In this document: positions 26,271 through 34,506 of the stretch, one piece after another
Position numbering within the stretch: position 1 is the stretch's first letter
Layout of the letters: each line of letters opens with the position of its first letter
Origin: Firm-04 sp964463355
GTDB lineage: Bacteria; Bacillota; Clostridia; Oscillospirales; Ruminococcaceae
Length of the DNA stretch: 64,000 nt
Reading direction: 5' to 3'
Assembly (NCBI GenBank): GCA_964463355.1
Contig: CAYXBP010000008.1
Location: 17,586-81,585 of the forward strand
Program-made: the position numbers and the translations under genes
The notes under the pieces: generated by a model
What the model was told of the DNA's origin: nothing
What the model saw: only the letters and a program-made list of their open reading frames with translations
The model's database searches: none

Positions 26271-26842
26271 ATACCGCTTTGATGAGTAAGGCTGCACTGC
26301 GTGATGCGATGTTGCAGAAGCGCAGAGCAATGCCCATTGATATCCGTGCAGCAGCTGACGAGGCAATCGCTAGGCGGGTGCTGCAAAGTCCCGAATACGC
26401 ATCGGCAAGTAGCGTGTTTGCATATGTTTCCATGCCCCATGAGGTACATACTCGTTCTCTGCTGAAGGAGATTCTTGCAGATGGTAAGCAACTCGCACTG
26501 CCTGTGTGCGATACCGATCAGCATACCATGCAATTCTATTTGCTGCACTCTATGGATGAACTAAAAAATGGCGCATATCGCATACCCGTGCCACCCACTT
26601 CTTCAGAACGCTGCGTGCAACCAGATGCTGCCACACTGATGTTGTTGCCAATGCTCGCATTTGACGCTGAAGGGTATCGTCTGGGTGCAGGGGGCGGCTA
26701 CTATGACAGATATCTCGCGCTGTACCACCCCATTACCATGGGCTTATGCTATGCCGATTGTTTTGTTGGCGTACTGCCACGGGATGTGTTCGACCGCAGA
26801 ATGCTCTGCTGCGCAACGGAACAAAGAATGGAGGTCTTTTAA
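26267..26842 (+). CDS. 5-formyltetrahydrofolate cyclo-ligase
   Basis: 191 residues. Converts 5-formyl-THF to 5,10-methenyl-THF with ATP. N-terminal basic SKAALRDAMLQKRRAM, the family motif GYRLGAGGGYYDRYL, and DCFVGVLPRDVFDRRM. The ATG overlaps the DJ-1 stop (ATGA), so translation is coupled; no separate ribosome site. This is the common gene pairing ahead of mltG-like genes in clostridia. Confidence 0.92.
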   Translation: MNTALMSKAALRDAMLQKRRAMPIDIRAAADEAIARRVLQSPEYASASSVFAYVSMPHEVHTRSLLKEILADGKQLALPVCDTDQHTMQFYLLHSMDELKNGAYRIPVPPTSSERCVQPDAATLMLLPMLAFDAEGYRLGAGGGYYDRYLALYHPITMGLCYADCFVGVLPRDVFDRRMLCCATEQRMEVF

Positions 26843-28227
26843 TGGCTAAAAATACAGAAAATGAACGGGATGCAGTGGATGATATTCTCGATGAGATCCT
26901 GCGAAAGAATAAGCCCGAGGAGCAAGTTTCCACGTTGAGTGAATCCCTTGCGGATGAAGCGGAAACTGCACCCTATGCCGAAGAGGAGATCGCTGCGGAG
27001 GATACCGACGACGAGGCGTTTGATGCAGACGAGGATGCATACGACGACGATGATGACGAGGAAGACTATGACGAAATGCGTCGCCGCAGAGCAAAAGAAC
27101 GCGCCACAGCAGCCAAAAAACGCAAGAAACATCGCAAAAAAAGCAGGGGACTTTCCTGTTCGCTGTTGGCACTGACGATGATTTTTGGCGTGTCGATTGT
27201 GCTTTCGATGGGCATTCTGGCAACAGCAATGGAACTGTTTGGCATCAATAAGAGCATGGTGGAAAAGCCTGTGACGATCCCAGCGGGTGCCACTACCACG
27301 GATATCGCGGAGATGCTGAAAGAGGAAGGCATCATCCGTGTGCCTAAACTGTTTGTTGTCATGTCGCGCCTGAACAGTGCAGATGCATCCTATATTGCAG
27401 GCGAGCATATCGTCTATCCCGCGATGGGCTATGAGGCGATCATTGAAGAACTGTGCGACGATGCCATCAACAAGCGGCAGACGGTCAATGTAACCTTCCC
27501 GGAGGGCATGAATCTCTTTGATGCAGCACAATTGCTGGAGGAAAATGAAGTCTGCGATGCAGATGATTTTATCTTTTACTTCAATGCCGGTGGGTATGGC
27601 TTTGAGTTTGAGGGCATGGTGCCCCAGACCAGTGAACTGAAATTCTATCGCATGGAGGGATATCTGTTCCCCGATACTTACCAGTTCTATGTGGGCGAAG
27701 AACCCGAGATTGTCGTGCAGAAAATCTATGAGAATTTTGAGCGTAAGCTGACCGATGCAGATATCGCGCGCATGGAAGAATTGGGCATGACACTGGATGA
27801 ACTGGTGACGCTTGCTTCTATCGTGCAGGCGGAGGCTCCGGTTTCTTCCTCTATGAAGATGGTTGCATCGGTGTTCCATAATCGTTTGAACAACAGCAGT
27901 CTGTTCCCGTTGCTGCAATCCGATCCCACCCGTGTGTATGTGGAGGAGATCATTGAGCCGAATCTGGATATTGAAAATCAGCTGATGTGTGATTCCTACA
28001 ACACCTATGTGGGGCAGGGACTGCCTCCTGGTGCCATTAACAATCCTGGAAAAGATGCCATTGATGCTGTGCTGTATCCTGCGGAGAGTGACTACTACTT
28101 CTTCTGCGCCAATGTGCAGACTGGTGAAATTTTTTACGCAAAAACCAATGCCGAGCATGAAGAGAACCTTGCGCTGATCAAGCAGCAGCAGGAAGGCGGC
28201 GGTTTGGGCGATAACGGTGAGGACTGA
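26842..28227 (+). CDS. mltG: Endolytic peptidoglycan transglycosylase MltG
   Basis: 461 residues. Cleaves nascent glycan strands at the membrane and sets chain length. A long acidic cytoplasmic N-terminus (about 1-75, with Asp/Glu runs), then a basic RRRRAK/KKRKKHRKK patch, one TM (about 103-127), then the LysM-like and YceG catalytic domain: LASIVQAEA carries the catalytic Glu, followed by FHNRL, LLQSDPTRVY and YVGQGLPPGAINNPG. The start shares an A with the previous stop (TAATG) behind GGAGG. The acidic extension is larger than in Bacillus MltG. Confidence 0.94.
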   Translation: MAKNTENERDAVDDILDEILRKNKPEEQVSTLSESLADEAETAPYAEEEIAAEDTDDEAFDADEDAYDDDDDEEDYDEMRRRRAKERATAAKKRKKHRKKSRGLSCSLLALTMIFGVSIVLSMGILATAMELFGINKSMVEKPVTIPAGATTTDIAEMLKEEGIIRVPKLFVVMSRLNSADASYIAGEHIVYPAMGYEAIIEELCDDAINKRQTVNVTFPEGMNLFDAAQLLEENEVCDADDFIFYFNAGGYGFEFEGMVPQTSELKFYRMEGYLFPDTYQFYVGEEPEIVVQKIYENFERKLTDADIARMEELGMTLDELVTLASIVQAEAPVSSSMKMVASVFHNRLNNSSLFPLLQSDPTRVYVEEIIEPNLDIENQLMCDSYNTYVGQGLPPGAINNPGKDAIDAVLYPAESDYYFFCANVQTGEIFYAKTNAEHEENLALIKQQQEGGGLGDNGED

Positions 28228-28231
28228 TATC

Positions 28232-29506
28232 ATGCCGAACAAACCGGAACTGCTTGCTCCAGCCGGCGATATGGAATGCTTTTCCATGGCACTGCAATAT
28301 GGTGCGGATGCAATCTATGTGGGCGCGAAAACGTTTGGAATGCGTGCCGCAGCCAAAAATTTTGATTTTGAAACATTGCAAAATGCAGTCGCACAGGCGC
28401 ATCAAAAGGGCGTTAAGGTTTATCTGACCGTGAATGTGCTGCCCCGCTGTAGCGAAATGGACATCATGCCCGATTTTTTGCGAGAGGCGGCGGCTTGCGG
28501 TATTGATGCGGTGATTGCTGCTGATTTGGGCGTTATGGCTACTTTGCGGCATATTCTTCCGGATCTGCCGCTGCACGCTTCTACACAGACGGGCGTGGTG
28601 AATTATGCAACGGCGCAGACTTTGTATGATATGGGCGCAGCACGCGTAGTGCTTGCCCGAGAACTGCCGTTGGAGGATATCGCGGAGATTCGCGTCAAAA
28701 CAAACCCCGCGTTGGAACTGGAAACGTTTGTACACGGGGCTATGTGCATGAGCGTTTCAGGACGTTGTCTGCTTTCGGAATACTTTACTGGAAGAGATGC
28801 CAATCGTGGTGCTTGTGCGCAATCTTGCCGCTGGCGATATCATCTGGTGGAAGAAAAGCGTCCGGGACAGTATTATCCCATCGGGGAGGACGAAAACGGC
28901 AGCTATATCCTTAACGCCAAGGATCTTTGTATGCTGCCTCACCTGCAAAAGCTGTACGATGCAGGAGTCACTTCATTTAAGATCGAGGGCAGGGCGAAAT
29001 CGTTTTACTATGTGGCAGGCATCACCAATGCCTACCGCGCCGCCATGGACGCTATGTTTTCCGATGCGCCGCAGCCTGTGCCCGATTGGGCAATTGCAGA
29101 GCTGGAGGCGGTCAGCCACCGCCCCTATACCACGGGCTTCTATTTTGGCAGACCCAATGACAGCATTCATAATGCCACTGCAAGCTATGTACGCACTACC
29201 GAGGTCGTAGGCATCGTGCATAAATGTGAAAACGGCAGACTGTATCTTTCGCAGCGCAATCGCTTTTTTGCAGGGGATGCAGTTTCCCTTCTATGCCCCC
29301 ATGAACCTCCGCGCAGTTTTACCATCAACGATCTGCGTAATGCGGAAGGAGAATCCATCGAAGCTGCAAATCACGCCATGATGGATTGCTCCGTTGTATG
29401 TGATTTTATCGTGCCAAAGGGCGCAATTTTGCGCAAGGCTGTTGAGGATTGCGGTTTCTCTCCTCACCATAACAAAGAAAAGGAAAAACAAAGCCATGCT
29501 TTTTGA
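28232..29506 (+). CDS. U32-family protein (TrhP-like tRNA hydroxylation / peptidase U32)
   Basis: 424 residues. PELLAPAGDMECFSMALQYG at the N-terminus, HASTQTGVVN, and the Cys-rich segment FVHGAMCMSVSGRCLLS...GACAQSCRW that holds the likely Fe-S ligands. Homologues (TrhP of Bacillus, YegQ of E. coli) take part in 5-hydroxyuridine formation at tRNA U34; older annotations call them collagenases. mltG followed by a U32 gene is conserved order in Firmicutes. Start at ATG with GAGG 9 nt upstream, 4 nt after the mltG stop. Overlaps the next gene by 11 nt. Confidence 0.9.
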   Translation: MPNKPELLAPAGDMECFSMALQYGADAIYVGAKTFGMRAAAKNFDFETLQNAVAQAHQKGVKVYLTVNVLPRCSEMDIMPDFLREAAACGIDAVIAADLGVMATLRHILPDLPLHASTQTGVVNYATAQTLYDMGAARVVLARELPLEDIAEIRVKTNPALELETFVHGAMCMSVSGRCLLSEYFTGRDANRGACAQSCRWRYHLVEEKRPGQYYPIGEDENGSYILNAKDLCMLPHLQKLYDAGVTSFKIEGRAKSFYYVAGITNAYRAAMDAMFSDAPQPVPDWAIAELEAVSHRPYTTGFYFGRPNDSIHNATASYVRTTEVVGIVHKCENGRLYLSQRNRFFAGDAVSLLCPHEPPRSFTINDLRNAEGESIEAANHAMMDCSVVCDFIVPKGAILRKAVEDCGFSPHHNKEKEKQSHAF

Positions 29507-31358
29507 GAAAATCGAGCCGTTGCTGCTGCGTGTGCAAAAGCCTGCCAGATATATCGGCGGCGAACCAGGCAGCATTATGAAGGATAAGCGCGATGTGAAG
29601 GTGCGCTTTGCTTTCTGTTTTCCAGACCGTTACGATGTGGGCATGAGCCATCTGGGCATGAAGATCCTCTATTCGGCTATCAATCATCGCCCTGAATACT
29701 GGTGTGAACGTGTGTTTGCCCCTGATGTGGATTTTGAAGCTGCGATGCGTGCAAGCAATATTCCTCTGTATGGGTTGGAAAGCTTAGAGCCGATCAAAGA
29801 CTTCGATTTTATCGGCTTTACGCTGCAATATGAACTGTGCTACACCAATATTCTCAATATGTTGGATTTGGCTGGTGTGCCGCTGCTGCAAAAAGACCGC
29901 GGCGAGAGCATCGCGCCCATTGTATGCGCTGGTGGATCCTGTGCGTGCAATCCCGAACCCATTGCTGACTTCTTTGATCTGTTTTTCATCGGCGAGGGAG
30001 AAGAACTGGATCTCGAAGTCATGGATCTATATGATAAAATGCGTGCCGATGGTGCTACACGCAGCGAATTTCTGCGGGCAGCGGCAAAAATTGAGGGTGT
30101 GTATGTACCATCCCTCTACGATGTGACATATCACGAGGATGGAACGATTGCGGCATTTACCCCCAAGGGCGATGCGCCGAAAACCATCCGCAAGCGTATT
30201 ATTGCGGATTTTGACAAGGCGGATGTGCCGGAGAAGTTTGTGGTTCCTTTTGCGGAGATCGTACATGATCGTGCTGTAACCGAAGTGCTGCGCGGTTGTA
30301 TCCGCGGCTGCCGCTTCTGTCAGGCGGGGTTTTTGTACCGTCCCTTTCGGGAAAAATCACCAGAGGTAATCTGCAAGCAGTCGAAAACCCTTTGTGACAA
30401 CACAGGCTACGAGGAGCTTTCCCTTTGCTCACTTTCAACATCCGATCATTCGAGAATTGAAGAGATGCTGGATGGTTTGCTGACCTTTACTGAACAGGAG
30501 CATATCAATTTGAGTTTACCCTCGCTGCGTGTGGATAATTTCAGCACAGGTCTGATGAATCGTATCCGAAAGGTGCGAAACAGTGGCTTAACCTTCGCAC
30601 CCGAAGCTGGTACACAGCGTCTGCGCGATGTGATTAACAAGAATGTGACGGAAGAAGAACTCATGCGCACCTGCAAGATTGCGTTTGCAGGGGGACAAGC
30701 CACTGTGAAGCTCTATTTTATGATGGGCTTGCCCACGGAAACAGATGAGGATATCACTGCTATTGTTGATCTTGCACAGCGCGTGGTGGATATGTGGTTT
30801 GCTATGGATGAGCGTCCAAAGGGTAAGTCTGTACAGATTTCTGTTAGTGTGGCAACTTTTGTGCCGAAACCGTTTACACCGTTTCAGTTTCATCCGCAGG
30901 ATACCGTTGCAACGATCACCCACAAACAGCATTTGCTGGAAGAGGCAGCCAAGGGACACAAGCGTGTTCGTGTCAGCTGGCATGCTCCCGAAACCAGTAT
31001 TTTGGAGGCAGTATTGGCAAGGGGGGATCGCCGACTCAGCAAGGTGATTCTGGACGCGTGGAAAAAAGGTTGCCTGTTTGATGCATGGTCGGAGCATTTT
31101 CGCTTTGCGCTGTGGCAGGAGGCAATGGCAGAAAATCATCTTACCATGGAGTTTTATGCCAATCGCTTGCGCAGCTACGATGAGATCCTGCCATGGGATC
31201 ACCTTGACTATTACGTGGATAAGTCGTTCTTCATCAAAGAAAACGAAAAAGCAATTCTCGCATCCACCACACCACATTGCCGTATGCAGTGTACCGCCTG
31301 CGGTGTGAGCAAGGTCATGGGTAAGCCGTGCTTTCCCAAAAAGGAGGAGATTGTATGA
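29496..31358 (+). CDS. Radical SAM protein, TIGR03960-type
   Basis: 620 residues. N-terminal B12-binding-like fold (VRFAFCFPDRYDVGMSHLGMKI), then the radical SAM core with CIRGCRFCQAG as the 4Fe-4S CxxxCxxC motif and LTFAPEAGTQRLRD downstream. C-terminal CRMQCTACG adds another cysteine cluster. This family almost always lies next to DUF2344 and is sometimes fused to it; the substrate is not known. Starts inside the 3' end of the U32 gene, 12 nt after AAAAGG, and ends by ATGA overlap with the DUF2344 gene. Confidence 0.92.
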   Translation: MLFEKIEPLLLRVQKPARYIGGEPGSIMKDKRDVKVRFAFCFPDRYDVGMSHLGMKILYSAINHRPEYWCERVFAPDVDFEAAMRASNIPLYGLESLEPIKDFDFIGFTLQYELCYTNILNMLDLAGVPLLQKDRGESIAPIVCAGGSCACNPEPIADFFDLFFIGEGEELDLEVMDLYDKMRADGATRSEFLRAAAKIEGVYVPSLYDVTYHEDGTIAAFTPKGDAPKTIRKRIIADFDKADVPEKFVVPFAEIVHDRAVTEVLRGCIRGCRFCQAGFLYRPFREKSPEVICKQSKTLCDNTGYEELSLCSLSTSDHSRIEEMLDGLLTFTEQEHINLSLPSLRVDNFSTGLMNRIRKVRNSGLTFAPEAGTQRLRDVINKNVTEEELMRTCKIAFAGGQATVKLYFMMGLPTETDEDITAIVDLAQRVVDMWFAMDERPKGKSVQISVSVATFVPKPFTPFQFHPQDTVATITHKQHLLEEAAKGHKRVRVSWHAPETSILEAVLARGDRRLSKVILDAWKKGCLFDAWSEHFRFALWQEAMAENHLTMEFYANRLRSYDEILPWDHLDYYVDKSFFIKENEKAILASTTPHCRMQCTACGVSKVMGKPCFPKKEEIV

Positions 31359-32032
31359 TTTCCGTGCGTGCAACCTTTGCCAAACGGCGCAGAGCAAAAT
31401 ATATCTCCCACCTCGATCTTATGCGCTGTATGCAGCGTGCTTTTCGTTGTGCAGGAGTGCCCATCTGGTTTACGGAGGGCTTTAATCCTCATGCGTATTT
31501 GATGTTTCCACTTGCGCTTTCTCTGGGCTACGAGAGCGACTGCGAGTGCATGGATTTTCGGCTGGATGGGCAGATGTCCATGCAGACCGCGATGCAGCGG
31601 CTCAATGCTGTGCTGCCCCCTGATCTGCAAATTATGAGAGTAGCAGAGCCTGTGCGTAAGCATACCGATATCGCCTTTGCCGATTATAGTATCTGTTTGG
31701 ATTGCGCAGAGGGTACTTCTCCCAATACGCTGCGAGCCGCGTGGGATGCTTATATTGCGCAAAATACCATACCTGTGGTGAAGAAAACCAAGCGCGGCAT
31801 GGCTACCATAGATTTGAAAGAACAGGCACAGATTCTGATGACGCAGACGCTTGATGACGGTTTGTGGCTGAAGCTGAGAATGCCTGCCGGTACTGCCGTG
31901 AATATCAACCCAGGGCTGCTGATAGATGCCTTTCGCGGCTATCTGGAAGAAAGTTGCCCCGCTGTACGGTACGGCATGATGCGTGCTTCCCGTTTGGCGA
32001 TTCTATGTGCTGACGGCAGCGAGTTTGTTTGA
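31355..32032 (+). CDS. DUF2344 (TIGR03936) partner of the radical SAM protein
   Basis: 225 residues. VRATFAKRRRAKYISHLDLMRCMQRAF and FTEGFNPHAYL are hallmark segments. AAGGAGGAG site within the preceding gene and ATGA overlap indicate tight coupling. In many Firmicutes the pair precedes rplU-rpmA or RNase G; here neither follows. Function unknown; the tight pairing suggests a modifying complex. Confidence 0.9.
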   Translation: MISVRATFAKRRRAKYISHLDLMRCMQRAFRCAGVPIWFTEGFNPHAYLMFPLALSLGYESDCECMDFRLDGQMSMQTAMQRLNAVLPPDLQIMRVAEPVRKHTDIAFADYSICLDCAEGTSPNTLRAAWDAYIAQNTIPVVKKTKRGMATIDLKEQAQILMTQTLDDGLWLKLRMPAGTAVNINPGLLIDAFRGYLEESCPAVRYGMMRASRLAILCADGSEFV

Positions 32033-32040
32033 GGTGGCAT

Positions 32041-32222
32041 ATGATGCATAGAAACAAACAAATCTGCTTTTGTTTGGCGCAACCGCTGCCGCAGTGCTGA
32101 TATTTATATTGAGCGCGAGCAATGTCGGCATCATGATAAAAATGAAACTGTTTGCACTGCCCGTTTTTGGGGCAATTGTGTGTAGTGCGATATGCTGTTT
32201 TCGCAAACCATTGGCAGGTTGA
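32041..32222 (+). pseudogene. Small two-TM membrane ORF interrupted by a 1-nt frameshift
   Basis: Begins ATG ATG CAT AGA behind GAGGTGG, 9 nt after the DUF2344 stop, but that frame stops after 19 residues. A second frame running to 32222 encodes two clear hydrophobic helices (GATAAVLIFIL and LFALPVFGAIVCSAICC). One extra T in the TTTT run near 32069 would join them into a ~60-residue protein. Either a broken gene, a programmed shift or a sequencing error. Family not recognised. Confidence 0.5.
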
Positions 32223-32234
32223 CAGAGAACCTGC
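32214..32234 (+). other. Hairpin at end of mltG operon
   Basis: GCAGGTT / AACCTGC 7-bp stem with a GACAGAG loop, overlapping the end of the broken ORF; no T-run, so only a weak terminator candidate. Confidence 0.3.
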
Positions 32235-32283
32235 GAGATTCACGGCGGATTTTGCATTAATTGCGCAAAAATGAAAAAAATGC

Positions 32284-32312
32284 TTGCAATTTTGTATGGG
32301 TTGTGATATAAT
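32284..32312 (+). promoter_or_regulatory. Sigma-A promoter of rplS
   Basis: TTGCAA, 17-bp spacer, TATAAT. Confidence 0.85.
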
Positions 32313-32318
32313 GGTACA

Positions 32319-32503
32319 GCGTTTGAGCGTCCGCCGGTTCCTTGCCGGCGAGGGTCAATTGCGGTGTATGCTCGGTGTGGTGCATCGGCATATGCACAAG
32401 TATTACGACATGGACGGTCCGCTGGTACGGTGAGCAGAGAATATCTGCATATTGCGTTGCCGTGCGAATGAACGCCCGTAAACAATCAAAGGAGGATATT
32501 CCC
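32319..32503 (+). ncRNA. Structured leader of rplS (L19-leader-like)
   Basis: About 185 nt between promoter and rplS. It has a CGCCGG/CCGGCG hairpin (around 32332-32350), a central GTGTATGC/GCATATGCAC helix, and ends (GTTTGAGCGT near 32322, ACGCCCGTAAAC near 32470) that can pair to close the fold. L19 autoregulatory leaders are known in Firmicutes; I cannot confirm the class without a covariance search. Confidence 0.45.
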
Positions 32504-32848
32504 ATGAACGCTTTGGAGCAAATCAGCAAGTCCAGCATGAAGGAGAATGTGCCTGAACTCAACGTCGGTGATACCGTGAAAGTTCATGTACGCATCAAGG
32601 AAGGCGACAAGAGCCGTATTCAGGTTTTTGAGGGTACGATCATCGCTAAGAAGCACGGCGGTATCAACGAAACCTTTACTGTACGCCGCGTAGCACATGG
32701 CTGCGGTATCGAGCGCGTGTTCCCCGTTCACTCCCCTTCTGTTGACAAGGTAGAGATCGTCCGCAAAGGCGTTGTGCGCAGAGCAAAGCTCTACTACCTG
32801 CGTGGCAGAGTTGGTAAGGCTGCTAAGGTCAAGGCACAGGTACACTGA
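32504..32848 (+). CDS. rplS: 50S ribosomal protein bL19
   Basis: 114 residues, normal length. NVGDTVKVHVRIKEGDKSRIQVFEG, GINETFTVRR and RGRVGKAAKVK are diagnostic. Sits at the 30S-50S interface. Start behind AAAGGAGG; an in-frame upstream extension lies in the leader RNA and is rejected. Here it has its own promoter and is not preceded by rpsP-rimM-trmD, its usual neighbours. Confidence 0.97.
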   Translation: MNALEQISKSSMKENVPELNVGDTVKVHVRIKEGDKSRIQVFEGTIIAKKHGGINETFTVRRVAHGCGIERVFPVHSPSVDKVEIVRKGVVRRAKLYYLRGRVGKAAKVKAQVH

Positions 32849-32861
32849 TTGCAAACAGGCG

Positions 32862-32887
32862 AAAGGGGCAGCTATGCCCCTTTTTGC
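32862..32887 (+). terminator. Terminator of rplS
   Basis: AAAGGGGCA / TGCCCCTTTT stem and T5 run. The downstream lepB has no evident promoter, so read-through probably feeds it. Confidence 0.85.
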
Positions 32888-32918
32888 TTTATCCGCATAG
32901 TTAAGGATGTGATTTTTG

Positions 32919-33590
32919 ATGGCAGAGAATACCGAGCCGATGGAATCGGCACAGGAGCAGAAGGCGAAAGAAAAATCCACGCCTACACCGCTCTCCGTTT
33001 TCAAGGATATAATGGATATCGTGGAGTCGGTGATAGTTTCTGGTTTTGTTGTGATACTGTTGTTTGGCTTTGTGCTGCGCCCAGTTAAGGTGGATGGTTC
33101 CTCAATGGTGCCGACACTGTACAATATGGATCAGCTGCTGATGGTTAGCTTGTTTTATCAGCCTTCTTATGGCGATATCGTTGTGATCAACGGTGACTAC
33201 GCCACGCTGTTTTCCGACGCAGAACAAACTGTGCCCTATGAAGCGCAAGGTACCGACATCAACCTGATCAAGCGCGTGATTGCTACGGAAGGGCAAACCA
33301 TAGATATCGATTTTGAAACAGGCAACATCACCATTGATGGTGAACTGTTAGATCAGTCCTTTATCACGTTAAAGCCGATTCGCAACGATGGCGCGTTTAC
33401 TTATCCTATGACCGTACCAGAGGGATATTGCTTCGTTATGGGCGATAATCGCAATGGCAGTATGGATAGCCGCCACCCCTCGGTCGGTTTGATTTCCGAG
33501 AATCAGGTGCTTGGGCATGTCGTGCTGCGCTACGGCAGAGAGGATGAACATTGCCGTCAGTGGACGGATCGTTTTGCCATTTATAATTGA
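32919..33590 (+). CDS. lepB: Type I signal peptidase (first copy)
   Basis: 223 residues. Removes signal peptides at the outer membrane face. Short cytoplasmic N-terminus, one TM (about 38-58), catalytic Ser in DGSSMVPTL, general-base Lys in NLIKRVIATEG, and GDNRNGSMDSR box. The ATG at 32919 follows AAGGATG. Lies in the conserved rplS-lepB-rbgA-rnhB order and is followed 18 bp later by a second lepB. Confidence 0.93.
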   Translation: MAENTEPMESAQEQKAKEKSTPTPLSVFKDIMDIVESVIVSGFVVILLFGFVLRPVKVDGSSMVPTLYNMDQLLMVSLFYQPSYGDIVVINGDYATLFSDAEQTVPYEAQGTDINLIKRVIATEGQTIDIDFETGNITIDGELLDQSFITLKPIRNDGAFTYPMTVPEGYCFVMGDNRNGSMDSRHPSVGLISENQVLGHVVLRYGREDEHCRQWTDRFAIYN

Positions 33591-33608
33591 ACATAAGGAG
33601 AACGCCCC

Positions 33609-34469
33609 ATGGCAACAAGAAATATAGAGCAGGATGCTGCGCCTGAGCGTTCCGTGACGGGTGAAGAATCAGAAGCGGAAGCTGTAACCTCTGTGGAGAG
33701 TGTCGACGACATCGCACCCGAACAGGAGCAAACGGAAACTGATATAGACGATACGGATGATGATGCAGACAACATGGACGATGCAGATATCATGGAACAC
33801 TACGCACAAGGGACTGAGGATTCAGATGAGAAACAGGATGCCGATGAGGATATCGTGCTGACTCCGAAACGATCCGTTGGTGAGGGAATCCCTGCAAAGG
33901 CAAAGAATGCTGTCTTTGATATAATGGATACCTGTGAATCGGTTCTGATTGCCATGTTTGCCGTGCTGCTAATCTTTACCTATCTGTTCAGCGTGGCGGA
34001 AGTGGAAGGCGATTCTATGCTGCCAACCCTGCATGATGCAGATCGACTGTTGCTGCTGAATCTGACAGACCCCGAGCCAGGGGATATCGTGGTGCTGAAC
34101 AGCCGCTTTGCCTATACCTTTGATGAAAACGGCGAACTGCAATCTAGAGAAGGGCTGGGCAAACGCATCGTCAAGCGACTGATCGCTACCGAGAATCAGA
34201 CCGTAGATATTGATTTTGCCGCAGGTATCGTCTATGTGGACGGTAAGCCGCTTTCAGAGCCGTATACCAGTACACTTACCACACGGGATGAGGGCGCGTT
34301 TGCTTATCCCATTACCGTGCCGGAAGGCTATGTCTTCGTGTTGGGCGATAACCGCAGCATTTCCAAGGATAGCCGCCACCCTGATGTGGCATTGATCCCG
34401 GAAAGCGATATTCTGGGCAAGGTGTGGCTGCGCGTGTATCCATTTGATGACTTTACGGCAGTAAGTTGA
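33609..34469 (+). CDS. lepB: Type I signal peptidase (second copy) with long acidic N-terminus
   Basis: 286 residues. The first ~95 residues are very acidic (Asp/Glu-rich, low complexity), then a TM (about 108-128), catalytic Ser in EGDSMLPTL, Lys in RIVKRLIATEN, and GDNRSISKDSR. The catalytic part resembles the preceding copy (both share AFxYPxTVPEGYxFVxGDNR), so the pair probably arose by tandem duplication with later gain of the acidic region, which may tune localisation or partner binding. TAAGGAG site. Confidence 0.93.
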   Translation: MATRNIEQDAAPERSVTGEESEAEAVTSVESVDDIAPEQEQTETDIDDTDDDADNMDDADIMEHYAQGTEDSDEKQDADEDIVLTPKRSVGEGIPAKAKNAVFDIMDTCESVLIAMFAVLLIFTYLFSVAEVEGDSMLPTLHDADRLLLLNLTDPEPGDIVVLNSRFAYTFDENGELQSREGLGKRIVKRLIATENQTVDIDFAAGIVYVDGKPLSEPYTSTLTTRDEGAFAYPITVPEGYVFVLGDNRSISKDSRHPDVALIPESDILGKVWLRVYPFDDFTAVS

Positions 34470-34506
34470 TGCGACTACTGCCTTTGACCGCAGAAACGGA
34501 GCGCAT

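Noticed and set aside
26839..28287. Long minus-strand frame opposite mltG
   Set aside because: Shadow frame; the plus strand encodes a complete MltG with catalytic motifs.
28797..29210. Plus-strand overlapping frame within the U32 gene
   Set aside because: Out-of-frame shadow with no start signal.
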